Assembly (NCBI RefSeq): GCF_022809715.1
Contig: NZ_CP094461.1
Span: 62,001-126,000 of the forward strand
Origin: Burkholderia pyrrocinia
GTDB lineage: Bacteria > Pseudomonadota > Gammaproteobacteria > Burkholderiales > Burkholderiaceae
Length of the DNA stretch: 64,000 nt
Direction: 5' to 3'
The notes under the pieces are model-generated. The model searched no databases. It had not been told where the DNA came from and saw only the letters and a list, made by a program, of their open reading frames with translations. Position 1 is the first letter of the stretch. The number at the start of each line of letters is the position of its first letter. The position numbers and the translations under genes were made by a program. Positions 16,998-27,108 of this stretch are shown here, piece after piece.

Positions 16998-18101
16998 ATG
17001 AGCCTTACCGACCCTTCCGCCGACGGCGTCAAATTCGCGTACTGGGTGCCGAACGTCAGCGGCGGCCTCGTCGTCAGCACGATCGAGCAGCGCACCGACT
17101 GGAGCCTCGAATACAACCAGCAGCTCGCGCGCACGGCCGAAGCGGCCGGCTTCGACTACGCGCTGAGCCAGATCCGCTTCACGGCCGGCTACGGCGCCGA
17201 ATACCAGCACGAGTCGGTGTCGTTCAGCCAGGCGCTGCTGCATGCGACGACGAAGCTCAAGGTGCTCGCCGCGATCCTGCCGGGGCCGTGGCATCCGGCG
17301 GTGGTTGCGAAGCAGCTCGCGACGATCGATCACATCTCGAACGGACGCATCGCGATCAACGTCGTGAGCGGCTGGTTCAAGGGCGAATTCACCGCGATCG
17401 GCGAACCGTGGCTCGAGCACGACGAACGCTATCGGCGCTCGAAGGAATTCATCCAGGCGCTGAAGGGCATCTGGACGCAGGACAACTTCACGTTCAAGGG
17501 CGATTTCTACCGCTTCAACGACTACACGCTGAGCCCGAAACCCGTGCAGAAACCGCATCCGGAGATCTTCCAGGGCGGCAGCTCGCGCGCGGCGCGCGAC
17601 AACGCGGCGAGCGTGTCCGACTGGTATTTCACGAACGGCAATACGCCGGAGAACCTGAAGGCGCAGATCGACGACATCCGCGCGAAGGCAGCCGCGAACA
17701 ACCATCGCGTTCGCATCGGCGTCAACGCGTTCGTGATCGCGCGCGATACCGAGGAAGAGGCGCGGGCCGTGCTCGACGACATCGTCCGGCACGCGCACGT
17801 CGAGGCCGTGCATGCGTTCGGCGATGCGGTGAAAGAGGCCGGCAAGGCGTCGCCGGAAGGCGAAGGCAACTGGGCGAAATCCACGTTCGAGGATCTCGTG
17901 CAGTACAACGACGGCTTCCGCACGAACCTGATCGGCACGCCGCAGCAGATTGCCGAACGGATCGTCGCGCTGAAGGCGATCGGCGTCGATCTCGTGCTGG
18001 CCGGATTCCTGCATTTCATCGAGGAAGTCGAGTACTTCGGCCAGCGCGTGCTGCCGCTCGTGCGCGAACTCGAGGCGCAGCGGCAGGCAGTCGCCGCGTG
18101 A
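16998..18101 (+). CDS. sfnG: FMNH2-dependent dimethyl sulfone monooxygenase
   Basis: 367 residues of the luciferase-like two-component monooxygenase family. The opening VKFAYWVPNVSGGLVVSTIE, then ILPGPWHPAVVAKQLATIDHISNGRIAINVVSGW and the GEPWLEHDERYRRSKEF stretch, match SfnG. The enzyme turns dimethyl sulfone into methanesulfinate, which feeds into sulfur supply. It follows its FMN reductase in one operon under the sigma-54 promoter at 16330 and the divergent sfnR. Close relatives use alkanesulfonates, but the whole locus favours SfnG. Confidence 0.88.
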   Translation: MSLTDPSADGVKFAYWVPNVSGGLVVSTIEQRTDWSLEYNQQLARTAEAAGFDYALSQIRFTAGYGAEYQHESVSFSQALLHATTKLKVLAAILPGPWHPAVVAKQLATIDHISNGRIAINVVSGWFKGEFTAIGEPWLEHDERYRRSKEFIQALKGIWTQDNFTFKGDFYRFNDYTLSPKPVQKPHPEIFQGGSSRAARDNAASVSDWYFTNGNTPENLKAQIDDIRAKAAANNHRVRIGVNAFVIARDTEEEARAVLDDIVRHAHVEAVHAFGDAVKEAGKASPEGEGNWAKSTFEDLVQYNDGFRTNLIGTPQQIAERIVALKAIGVDLVLAGFLHFIEEVEYFGQRVLPLVRELEAQRQAVAA

Positions 18102-18161
18102 CGGATGCCGGCCGGCGCGCGGCTCGCGATTGCGGGAGTCCGCGCCGCGCCGGCGCGGCAC

Positions 18162-18809
18162 TCACGCCACGCCCGCCATCTTCGATGCATCGACAACCAT
18201 CTGCACGCCGAGGCTGCCGAGGATGAGGCCCATTGCCCAGCGCTGCGCGAGCAGCAGCGTCGGGCGCCCGTGCAGGAATTTCGCGATGCTGCTCGAACAG
18301 ATCGCCACCAGCCCGTTTGCCGACGCGAACGCGGCGATCAGCAGTGAACCGAGAAACAGCGACTGGCCGAACACGCTGCCTTGCCGGTAGTCGATGAACT
18401 GCGGCAGCAGCGACACGAACAGCATCGCGAGCTTCGGATTCAGCACGCTGGTCGTCGCGCCCATCGCCAGCAGCCGCAGCGGCTGCTCGTTCGGCAGCGC
18501 CCGCACCTCGAACGGCGAACGCCCGCCGGGCCTGACCGCCTGCCATGCGAGGTACAGCAGGTAGGCCGCACCGACCGCACCCAGCACGCTGCCCGCATAA
18601 GGCACGCTCATGAACAGCGTCGTGATGCCGAACGCCGCGCCGAACATGTAGAACAGGTAGCCGATCATCACGCCGGCCAGCGAAATGAGCCCGGCCGCGC
18701 GCCCTTGCGCGATCGAGCGCGACATCACGTAGACCATGTTCGGCCCCGGCGTGACCGCGAGCATGCCGCCGATGACGAGAAATCCGTAAAGCGATCCGGA
18801 CGTATGCAT
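18162..18809 (-). CDS. LysE/RhtB family amino-acid exporter
   Basis: 215 residues from ATG 18809, with six membrane helices. The RhtB signature GGMLAVTPGPNMVYVMSRSI is at residues ~14-35, and the second marker STSVLNPKLAMLFVSLLPQF-like stretch (TSVLNPKLAMLFVSLLPQF) near 125-145. Such proteins export homoserine, threonine or other small amino acids. It is divergent from a LysR gene, as often found for exporters switched on by their substrate. Confidence 0.88.
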   Translation of the reverse strand: MHTSGSLYGFLVIGGMLAVTPGPNMVYVMSRSIAQGRAAGLISLAGVMIGYLFYMFGAAFGITTLFMSVPYAGSVLGAVGAAYLLYLAWQAVRPGGRSPFEVRALPNEQPLRLLAMGATTSVLNPKLAMLFVSLLPQFIDYRQGSVFGQSLFLGSLLIAAFASANGLVAICSSSIAKFLHGRPTLLLAQRWAMGLILGSLGVQMVVDASKMAGVA

Positions 18810-18915
18810 GTTTTCCGCTTCCTGCAACGAGTGCTGACGGGATTCATTGTCCGACCGTGGAGGCGAACAGTAAAACGGGATAAACTGAATCGATTGATCA
18901 GATTCTCTGAATAAA

Positions 18916-19767
18916 ATGAAAAAGCTCGACCTCGATGTGCTGGCGATGGTGGTGGCTGTCGCGGAATCCGGATCGTTCGCGCACGGCGCGCAGGCCGTGC
19001 ATCGTTCGCCGTCGGCGGTGAGCATGCAGATCAAGGCGCTGGAAGACGCGCTCGGCAAGCCGCTTTTCATCCGCGACACGCGCAACGTGACGGCTACCGA
19101 CGACGGCAGGACGCTCGCCGAATACGGCCGCCGGATGCTGGCGATGCGCGACGAGGCGTGGGCATCTGTCGTGCGCCCGGAGATCCGCGGCCGCGTGACG
19201 ATCGGCGTGCCCGACGACTACATTTCGTCGCTGCTGCCGCAGGTGCTCGGCAAATTCGCGGCGATGCACCCGCGCGTGGAAGTGCGCGTGATCGGCCAGC
19301 CGAGCAGCGCGCTCGTGCCGATGCTGAAGGACAACACGGTGGACCTCGCTTGCCTCACGCGGATCAAGGGCGTGACCGGCGAGCTGATCCGGCTCGAGCC
19401 GCTCGTGTGGGTCGGGTCGCCGAAACGCAACGTATGGGAGGAGCGGCCGCTGCCGGTGGCCTTCTTCACGCACGGCGGCAGCATGGCGCGCGATCACGCG
19501 GTCAAGGCGCTGAACCGGCGGAAGATCCCGTACCGGATGTCGTACGAAAGCCCGAGCCACCTGGGCCTTCTCAGCATGGTGGAGGCCGGGCTCGCGGTCG
19601 CGCCGCTGGCGCGCTGCTGCATTCCCGATCATCTCGTGCAGCTGTCGGAAAGCCACGGGCTGCCGCCGCTGGGCGAACTCGAGGTCGTGCTCGCGCGCAG
19701 CGCGCAGTCCGCGCGCCCGCCGTGCGACTACCTGGCCGAGCAGATTCTCGGCGAATGGCGTACCTGA
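18916..19767 (+). CDS. LysR-family regulator, divergent from the LysE exporter
   Basis: 283 residues. N-terminal winged helix at 1-60 with SGSFAHGAQAVHRSPSAVSM and IKALEDALGKPLFIRDTR, then a substrate-binding domain. The place, 106 bases from the divergent exporter start, suggests it activates that exporter in response to its cargo. The effector is unknown. Confidence 0.9.
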   Translation: MKKLDLDVLAMVVAVAESGSFAHGAQAVHRSPSAVSMQIKALEDALGKPLFIRDTRNVTATDDGRTLAEYGRRMLAMRDEAWASVVRPEIRGRVTIGVPDDYISSLLPQVLGKFAAMHPRVEVRVIGQPSSALVPMLKDNTVDLACLTRIKGVTGELIRLEPLVWVGSPKRNVWEERPLPVAFFTHGGSMARDHAVKALNRRKIPYRMSYESPSHLGLLSMVEAGLAVAPLARCCIPDHLVQLSESHGLPPLGELEVVLARSAQSARPPCDYLAEQILGEWRT

Positions 19768-19795
19768 GCCCGGGCGGCCCGCCGGCGGCCGTGTT

Positions 19796-20683
19796 TCAGC
19801 ACGACGCCAGCAGCCATTCGCGGAACGCGACGAGCGAAGGCAGCGTCTCGGTCCCCGGCGGATAGACGAGGTAGTAGCTGCGCTGGCTGGTGATCGCGTC
19901 GCCGATCGACACGAGTTCGTTGCGGCTCAGTTCGTCTTCCACCAGCACCTTCGGCACCAGCCCGATCCCCATCCCGGCCCGCACGGCCTGGATCAGGTGC
20001 GACGTCAGTTCGAAGCTCGGGCCGATGCGCATCTGGCGATGATCGAGCCGATAGTGCGTGAACCATTCCGCCCACGCCTGCTGGTTGCTCGTCACGCCCA
20101 GCAGCGTCTGCTTCGCGGCCCAGGCCGGCGAGCGCGCGCCGGCCTTGCGGCTGCCCGCATCGGGGCTCGCGATCGCGATCAGGAACTCGTTGTACAGCCG
20201 ATGCGCGTGCAGGCCGGGCCAGTCGTCCGCGCCGACGGTGATGGCCGCGTCGAGGTCGTCGTTGAGGAAATCGATCGCGCCGATCCGCGAATGAAGATGC
20301 ACGGTCACGCCCGGATGCGCGGCGTAGAAGTCGTGCAGGTGCGGCAGCAGCCATTTCGAGCCGAACGTCGGCAAGGTCGCGAGCCGCAGCGTGCCGGCGC
20401 CTGCCTGGTGGGACATGGCCTGCAGCGTCGCGCCGCGGATGCGCCCCAGTGCGCCGCTCAGCTCGACGAAGTAGCGGCGCCCGACTTCGGTCAGCTTCAC
20501 GGAGCGGCCCTCGCGCCGGAACAGCGGCACGCCGAGCTGATCCTCGAGCGTCTGGACCTGCCGGCTGATCGCGCTCTGGCTCAGCGACAGTTCCTCGGCT
20601 GCGCGCGTGTAGCTTTCGTGCCGCGCGGCTGCCTCGAACACGAGCAGCAGCGACATCGACGGGGTGAGGCGACGGTAATTCAT
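19796..20683 (-). CDS. LysR-family regulator, GcvA-like
   Basis: 295 residues. The DNA-binding part, MSLLLVFEAAARHESYTRAA to LEDQLGVPLFRREGR, and the effector domain with LATLPTFGSKWLLPHLHDF are of the GcvA subgroup. It is divergent from the YdiJ-type dehydrogenase and its start codon lies inside one arm of a long-range inverted repeat (20681-20696 with 20771-20786), so it likely controls itself and that neighbour. It ends 28 bases from the convergent LysR gene. Confidence 0.88.
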   Translation of the reverse strand: MNYRRLTPSMSLLLVFEAAARHESYTRAAEELSLSQSAISRQVQTLEDQLGVPLFRREGRSVKLTEVGRRYFVELSGALGRIRGATLQAMSHQAGAGTLRLATLPTFGSKWLLPHLHDFYAAHPGVTVHLHSRIGAIDFLNDDLDAAITVGADDWPGLHAHRLYNEFLIAIASPDAGSRKAGARSPAWAAKQTLLGVTSNQQAWAEWFTHYRLDHRQMRIGPSFELTSHLIQAVRAGMGIGLVPKVLVEDELSRNELVSIGDAITSQRSYYLVYPPGTETLPSLVAFREWLLASC

Positions 20684-20786
20684 GAGTTTTATGCAATATT
20701 CGCCGGGCGAGAATTCGTTTGTTTCTCGCGGAATTTACCAAGATACTGGAATTCCCGGTTGCATGGAAACTTGCTCAAAACTCATG
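20681..20786. promoter_or_regulatory. Paired inverted 16-base sites in the LysR/ydiJ divergent region
   Basis: CATGAGTTTTATGCAA (20681-20696) and, inverted, TTGCTCAAAACTCATG (20771-20786) match at 14 of 16 bases. Their centres are 90 bp apart. One copy covers the LysR start codon, the other sits 50 bases before the dehydrogenase start. LysR regulators often use paired sites, so these are good candidates. Confidence 0.5.
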
Positions 20787-20835
20787 TTTCGAAGCACGCG
20801 AGCACACCGGTTCACCCACCTTGCGCCTTTACCCC

Positions 20836-23800
20836 ATGTCGATCGCCCCGTTGCCCCGTCCCGCCAGCCCGCCCGCGAACGCGTACCGTGACTTTCTCGC
20901 CGCGCTGCAGGCCGCCGGGTTCGCCGGGGAAATCCGCGCGGACCATGCGAACCGGACGGTCCAGGCCACCGACAACTCGATCTACCAGCGCCTGCCGCAA
21001 GCGGTGATCTGCCCCGCGCATGCGGACGACGTCCGGCTGGTGGCCCGGCTGCTCGCGGAACCCGCGCACCGCGACGTCGCGGTGGCCGCGCGCGGCGGCG
21101 GCACGGGCACCAACGGGCAGTCGCTGACCGACGGCGTGGTCGTCGACCTGTCGCGCAACATGAACCGGATCCTCGAAATCGACGTCGAGCAGCGCTGGGT
21201 GCGCGTGCAGGCGGGCGTCGTCAAGGATCAGCTCAATGCGGCGCTGAAGTCGCACGGGCTGTTTTTCGCGCCGGAGCTGTCGACGTCGAACCGCGCGACC
21301 GTCGGCGGGATGATCAACACCGACGCGAGCGGGCAGGGCAGCTGCACGTACGGCAAGACGCGCGACCACGTGCTCGAGCTGGACTTCGTGCTGATGGGCG
21401 GCGAGCAATTGCACAGCGCCGCACTCGCTGACGACGAGCTGGAGCGCCGCTGTGCGCGGCAGGACCGCGTCGGCAAGGTCTACCGCACCGCGCGGCGCAT
21501 CAGCGACGACAAGGCGGCGCTGATCGAAGCGAAGTTTCCGAAGCTCAATCGCTGCCTGACCGGCTATGACCTCGCGCACCTGCGCGAACCCGATGGCCGC
21601 TTCAACCTGAACAGCGTGCTGTGCGGCGCAGAGGGCTCGCTCGGCTTCGTCGTCGAGGCGAAGCTCAACGTGTTGCCGATCCCGAAGTATGCAGTGCTGG
21701 TCAACGTGCGCTACGCGGGTTTCATGGACGCGTTGCGCGATGCGCGCGCGCTGATCGAGCACCAGCCGCTGTCGATCGAGACGGTCGACTCGAAGGTGCT
21801 GATGCTCGCGATGAAGGACTTCGTGTGGAGCAGCGTGGCCGAATATTTTCCTCAGGACGACCAGCGGCCGACGCTCGGCATCAACCTGATCGAATTCAGC
21901 GGCGACGACGCGGACGACGTCGATGCGCGCGTGCGCGCGTTCGTCGACCACCTGCGCACCGATACGAGCGTGGAGCGCCTCGGCCATACGCTCGCGGCAG
22001 GCGACGATGCGGTTAAGCGCGTATATGCGATGCGCAAGCGCGCGGTCGGCCTGCTCGGCAACGTGCAGGGCGAGGCGCGTCCGCAGCCGTTCGTCGAGGA
22101 CACCGCGGTGCCGCCCGAAAACCTCGCTGCGTATATCGCCGAATTCCGCGCGCTGCTCGACGGCCACGGGTTGCAGTACGGAATGTTCGGCCATGTCGAC
22201 GCGGGCGTGCTGCACGTGCGTCCGGCGCTCGACATGAAGGATCCGCGGCAGGCCGCGCTGGTGCGGCCCGTGTCGGATGCGGTGGCCGAGCTCACGCAGC
22301 GTCACGGCGGCCTGCTGTGGGGCGAGCACGGCAAGGGCGTGCGCTCCGAATATGCGCCGGCGTTTTTCGGCGAGCTGTATCCGTCGCTGCAGCAACTGAA
22401 GGCCGCGTTCGATCCGCACAACCAGTTCAACCCGGGCAAGATCGCGACGCCGCCGGAGAACACGATGCGGCTGCTGAAGATCGACGAAGTGCCGACGCGC
22501 GGCGACCACGACCGGCAGATCGACGAGAGCGTGTGGCAGAGCTATGGCACCGCGATGCACTGCAACGGCAACGGCGCGTGCTACAACTTCGATCCGGACG
22601 ATGCGATGTGCCCGTCGTGGAAGGCGACGCGCGAACGCGTGCATTCGCCGAAGGGGCGCGCGTCGCTGATGCGCGAATGGTTGCGCCTGCAAGGGCAGGC
22701 CGGTGTCGACGTCGTCGCGGCGGCGCGCGCGGCAGCCGTTCCTGAGCGGCGTTGCCGCCCGCTGGCGCAACAGCCGCGCCGCGCGCAGCGGCGCGGCCGA
22801 CTTCTCGCACGAGGTGTACGACGCGATGGCCGGGTGCCTCGCCTGCAAGTCGTGTGCGGGACAGTGCCCGGTCAAGGTCAACGTGCCCGAATTCCGTTCG
22901 CGCTTTCTCGAGCTGTATCACCGTCGTTATCAGCGGCCGCTGCGCGACTACCTGATCGGCTCGCTCGAATTCACGATGCCGTGGATGGCGCGGGTGCCCG
23001 CGCTGTACAACGGGCTGATGCGTGCGGGGTGGGTGCGCACGCTGCTGGAGCGGCAGGTCGGCATGGTCGACAGCCCGCTGCTGAGCCGCTTCGATCTCGC
23101 GGCCGTGATTCGGCAATGGCGCGTGAAGCCGGCCGACCCGCACGCGCTCGCGGCGCTGAGCGACGCGCAGCGCGCGCGCAGCGTCGTCATCGTGCAGGAC
23201 ACGTTCACGCGTTATTTCGATACCGAGCAACTGGCGACGCTGATCGAGCTGGCGGCGCGCGTGGGTTTTCAGGTGTGGCTCGCGCCGCTCGCGCCGAACG
23301 GCAAGGCGCTGCATGTGCAGGGCTTTCTGCGGGCGTTCGAGAAGGCGGCGATCCGTAATGCCGCGCAGCTTGCGGCGCTCGCGCAGTCGGGCGTCGCGCT
23401 GGTCGGCCTCGATCCGGCGATGACGCTCACGTATCGGCAGGAATACCTGAAGGTGACGGGGCTCACCGATGTGCCGAAGGTCGCGCTGCCGCAGGAATGG
23501 CTGCTGCAGGCGCTGCCGGAAGCCGGCGCGGGCGGCGTGTCCGGTGCATACCGGCTGCTGCCGCACTGTACCGAGAAGACCAATGCGCCCGACAGCGGCA
23601 AGCAATGGGCGCAGGTATTCGCGCGGCGCGGGCTGCGTTTGCAGGTTCAGGCGACCGGGTGCTGCGGGATGTCCGGCACGTATGGGCACGAGGCGCGCAA
23701 CCTGCAGACGTCGAAGACGATCTATTCGCAGTCGTGGGCCGCGCACGTCGATGCGCCGGAGGACCAAGGCGAGGCGCTGGCGACCGGGTATTCGTGCCGC

Positions 23801-23881
23801 AGCCAGGTGAAACGCATGTCGTCGACGCGGTTGCGTCATCCGTTGCAGGCGCTGCTCGATCACGTTCGTGCGTCGGGGTGA
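20836..23881 (+). pseudogene. ydiJ: YdiJ-type FAD/Fe-S dehydrogenase (D-2-hydroxyglutarate dehydrogenase family), split by a frameshift
   Basis: Together the two frames give about 1,014 codons, the normal YdiJ length. Frame 1 from ATG 20836 carries the FAD-binding domain (PAHADDVRLVARLL, AARGGGTGTNGQSLTDGVVV, SNRATVGGMINTDASGQGS) and the first Fe-S site HCNGNGACYNF...MCPSWKATRE. The match to the family then moves to the +1 frame around 22715-22745, in a GCG/CGC-rich run. The second frame carries CLACKSCAGQCPVKVNVPEF and the CCG motif GCCGMSGTYGH, ending at 23881. The FAD and 4Fe-4S parts are otherwise intact. The break is a real mutation or a base-call error; one extra base explains it. Confidence 0.85.
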
Positions 23882-23974
23882 CGATCGGGCGGCGCGCGCT
23901 GCGCTGCCTGTGTGACGGCATCGCGCGTCGCGCGGCAATCTCAGTGCCGCCATCGACGCATGCGAAAGGGTCAG

Positions 23975-24277
23975 TCAGGAATCGGCTTTCGCGGTTTTCC
24001 GCGCACGCGGCTTGTCGGCCGCGGGAAACGCGCCGACGCCGCGCGGCCGTTTCGGTTCGATCCGCATTTGCCGGATCACGCGCCGGAAGTCGATCTCGTG
24101 CGCGGCCAGCGCGCCGATCAGCTTCGCGATGACCGCGAGGTGGGAGGGCACCGTGCCCTTGCTCGAATAGTTCGTGATCGAGCTTTCGTTCATCCGGATC
24201 AGACGCGCGAACTCGCGCGACGTCAGCTGCGCTTTTCTCAACTCCTGCTGAAATTCGGTATACGCCATTGCACACAT
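23975..24277 (-). CDS. Small XRE-type helix-turn-helix protein
   Basis: 100 residues from ATG 24277 (GGAG ten bases upstream); ATG 24268 is an alternative. YTEFQQELRKAQLTSREFARL and the turn to MNESSITNYSSKGTVPSHLAV form a helix-turn-helix of the XRE/Cro kind. The C-terminus is basic (KRPRGVGAFPAADKPRARKT), which may help DNA binding. The target is unknown; it lies between ydiJ and the LivJ-type gene, facing left. Confidence 0.7.
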   Translation of the reverse strand: MCAMAYTEFQQELRKAQLTSREFARLIRMNESSITNYSSKGTVPSHLAVIAKLIGALAAHEIDFRRVIRQMRIEPKRPRGVGAFPAADKPRARKTAKADS

Positions 24278-24364
24278 GTTGCTTCGTCTCCGTGATTCAG
24301 AAATCGGCCCGCACGGCGCCGGCGCCGACGGGTGGCGTTCCCGTCGTGCCGGCGCCAACGCGGG

Positions 24365-25519
24365 TTACATCTTGACCTGGTCGAGGAAGGTCTTCTTGCC
24401 GGTCTTGTAGCCGTAGATCGAGATGATCCCGTGCGTCAGGTCGCCCTTCGCGTCGAACGTCGTCGTGCCGATCACGCCGTCGTATTTCGTCGCCGGCATC
24501 GCCGTGAGGATCTTCGCCGGGTCCGTCGAGTTCGCGCGCTTCATCGCGTCGACGGCGATGTAGACCGCGTCGTACGCGAACGGCGCATCGAACTTGATGC
24601 CCTGGTTGAAGCGCTTCTCGTACTTGGCGACGAACGCAGCACCGCCCGGCATCTTCTCGAGCGCCGCGCCGGCTTGCGAGCACAGCACGTTGTCGGCTGC
24701 CGGGCCGGCCAGCTCGGCCAGCGAGTCGGTGCACACGCCGTCGCCGGACAGGATCTTCGCGCGCAGGCCGAGCTGCTTCGCCTGCTTCGCGAGCGGGCCG
24801 CCGGTGGCGTCCATGCCGCCGTACATGATCGCGTCGGGGTTCTCGCCCTTGATCTTCGTGAGAATCGCGCGGAAGTCGACCGCCTTGTCGTTGGTCGCAT
24901 CGTGCGACAGCACCTTCAGGCCAAGCGCCTTCGCCTTCTTCTCGAACTCGTTCGCGAGGCCCTGGCCGTAAGCGGTCGAATCGTCGATCACCGCCACGCT
25001 CTTCACGCCCTTCGACTGCGCGTAGCTTGCGAGCGCCGGGCCCTGCTGCGCGTCGGTCGCGACGACGCGGTAGGTCGTCTTGAAGCCTTGCTGCGTGTAG
25101 GTCGGGTTGGTGGCCGACGGCGAGATCTGCACGATGCCCGCATCGCTGTAGATCTTCGACGCCGGGATCGACGTGCCCGAGTTCAGGTGGCCGATGACGG
25201 CGACGACCTTGTCGTCGACGAGCTTCTGCGCGACCTGCGTCGCCTGCCGCGGGTCGGCCGCGTCATCCTGTGCGTCGAGCTGCAGCGTGATCTTCTTGCC
25301 GCCGATCGTCAGCCCCTTCGCATTGATTTCCTCGACCGCGAGGCGCGCGCCGTTCTCGTTGTCCTTGCCGAGGTGCGAAATGCCGCCCGTCGTCGGTTCG
25401 ACGCTGCCGATCTTCACGACCTGGTCGGCCATCGCGGTCGACGCTGCCGCGAACGCAGCGGCGGCCAGTGCAACGGTGATCAGGGGTTTGCAGCGCATGC
25501 CGACAATGCTTCGTTCCAT
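24365..25519 (-). CDS. Branched-chain amino acid ABC transporter substrate-binding protein (LivJ/LivK type)
   Basis: 384 residues from ATG 25519, which has GGAG eight bases upstream. A signal peptide (MRCKPLITVALAAAAFAAASTAMA) leads into the mature binding protein: VKIGSVEPTTGGISHLGKDN, then ARLAVEEINAKG, SGTSIPASKIYSDAGIVQIS and AYGQGLANEFEKKAKALGLK, all typical of Leu/Ile/Val-binding proteins. It delivers its ligand to a LivHMGF permease, which is not in this window, so the gene is an orphan receptor. Confidence 0.9.
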   Translation of the reverse strand: MERSIVGMRCKPLITVALAAAAFAAASTAMADQVVKIGSVEPTTGGISHLGKDNENGARLAVEEINAKGLTIGGKKITLQLDAQDDAADPRQATQVAQKLVDDKVVAVIGHLNSGTSIPASKIYSDAGIVQISPSATNPTYTQQGFKTTYRVVATDAQQGPALASYAQSKGVKSVAVIDDSTAYGQGLANEFEKKAKALGLKVLSHDATNDKAVDFRAILTKIKGENPDAIMYGGMDATGGPLAKQAKQLGLRAKILSGDGVCTDSLAELAGPAADNVLCSQAGAALEKMPGGAAFVAKYEKRFNQGIKFDAPFAYDAVYIAVDAMKRANSTDPAKILTAMPATKYDGVIGTTTFDAKGDLTHGIISIYGYKTGKKTFLDQVKM

Positions 25520-26151
25520 CTGCCATCTCCGAATTGAATGTCTTTCTTGGACGTCTCGACCGGCCGGCTGCGGGCCGGGGCGATCGGACGAGTCTCCATA
25601 CCCATCATGGGCTTCAGTTGCATCGCGCCCGGCCGTGTGACGGGCCGCCCGGGCGAGCGGGCGGACTATCGGCCGGCGCGATGCAATTCGTATGAATATA
25701 TCCGAAGCCGATTTTGCGCGCTGCAGCGAATCCCATGACGGGGCGGGCACGGTACGGTTCGGCGCCCGGATTTCGCGGATTCCGGAGGCCGGAAATCGTG
25801 CGCCGTGGCGGGCCAGGCCGCGATTCGCTGTCGATGGCCTTACGGCCGCATCCATTATTCGGCCGGTTGCAGGGGCGAAGCCATGGACACTGATGGGCGG
25901 TCAGTCGGGAACTGTTCGGTCGATTTGTCTGCACAGTTTGGCCACTCGCGAGCGCGCAGCCGGGTTCTTGGAATACTTCATCGAGCGCGATATCTCTCAC
26001 ATGCAACTAACGGTCAAGTCCGGCAGCATCGACGAATTGGCGCAAGTCGACAGCCCGTACAATGCAATCGGCTTTGCACATGCCGGGGCTTGCCTGGACC
26101 GGCCGCTTCCAGACTGTCGGGCAGGTAATGCCATCCGATGCAACCGCGATC
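25520..26151. other. 632-base region without a recognisable gene
   Basis: Base and codon patterns are less GC-biased than in the flanking genes. One plus-strand frame starting near 25999 (MQLTVKSGSIDELAQVDSPY, then NAIGFA) vaguely resembles the start of a GNAT acetyltransferase, but it loses the family pattern after about 30 residues. I see no complete gene, hairpin terminator or repeat here. Confidence 0.4.
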
Positions 26152-27051
26152 CTACGAACGTCCGCGCAATGCGACGAAGACCACGCCTGCAATCGCCAGC
26201 AGGCCGCCGCATAGCGTTTCGATGTCCGGCCGCTCGCCCGTCAGCATCATCGACAGGGCTGTCGCCACCGCTGGCGTAAGATAGAGAAAGTTGGCGGCGC
26301 GCGCCGCACCGAAGTAACCGAGTGCGAAGGTCCAGGTCGCGTAACCGAGTGCCGCGGGAAATACGCCGAGGATCAATACCGCCAGCGTCGTGTCGTGCGA
26401 CGCACCGCCGAGCGAGGCGAGCGCGCCGGGCAACCAGGGCGTGAGCAGCAGCGCACCGGCCAGCAGCGTGTACGCGGCACAGGGCAGCGCGCCGTACACG
26501 GGAATCAGCCGCCGTTGCAACACGAAGTAGCTGGCCGAACACAGCGCTGCGCCGAGAATCAGCGTGCTCCCCGAGCCGAGGACAAGCCCGCCCGGTTGAC
26601 CATGCGCAATCACGCCAATACCGGCAAGACTGACCAGCGAACCGAGCCACCCCCGGAGATTGAATCGTTCGCCGAGAAACACGGCGGCAAGCAGCGCCGT
26701 GAAGATCGGCAGCGTGTTCACGATGAAACTCGCCGCGCCGGCCGACACGGTTTGCTCGCCGGTATTGAGCAGTGCGTTATAGAGTGCGATGCCGAGGAAA
26801 CCGCAGGCCAGGAAGCGCAACGCGTCGCGTTTCGCGGGCCTCGGAGGCCGCCGCCACGCAAGCCACGCGATCACGAGCAACGCGGCGGTGGCAAAGCGCG
26901 CCGCCGCGAGTTGCAGTGGCGCCAGGCCGTGCAGGCCGATCCGGATGAACGGGAATGCGGAGGCCCACGACACGATCGTGAAAGCGACCGCGCCTGCCGC
27001 GACCAGCGGTTGTCGCGCGCCGCGCGACGACGGTGAGGAAAGGGTATTCAT
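26152..27051 (-). CDS. EamA/DMT family permease
   Basis: 299 residues, about ten helices in two EamA repeats: FTIVSWASAFPFIRIGLHGL in the first and TLILGAALCSASYFVLQRRL opening the second. The protein ends without the His-rich tail of the EamA protein at 4242. It probably exports a metabolite; the cargo is unknown. The start is 57 bases from a divergent LysR gene, its likely regulator. Confidence 0.87.
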   Translation of the reverse strand: MNTLSSPSSRGARQPLVAAGAVAFTIVSWASAFPFIRIGLHGLAPLQLAAARFATAALLVIAWLAWRRPPRPAKRDALRFLACGFLGIALYNALLNTGEQTVSAGAASFIVNTLPIFTALLAAVFLGERFNLRGWLGSLVSLAGIGVIAHGQPGGLVLGSGSTLILGAALCSASYFVLQRRLIPVYGALPCAAYTLLAGALLLTPWLPGALASLGGASHDTTLAVLILGVFPAALGYATWTFALGYFGAARAANFLYLTPAVATALSMMLTGERPDIETLCGGLLAIAGVVFVALRGRS

Positions 27052-27108
27052 GCGGCAATGGTGCGATGTTGCGAGATGTTAAGCTAGCGCACAGATCAAC
27101 ATCCGGAT

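Noticed and set aside
20812..22881. 689-codon minus-strand frame under ydiJ
   Set aside because: No family pattern; ydiJ motifs are complete on the plus strand.
24365..25855. 496-residue version of the LivJ-type protein
   Set aside because: The extra 112 N-terminal residues are Arg-rich and precede a normal signal peptide with its own ribosome-binding site at 25519.
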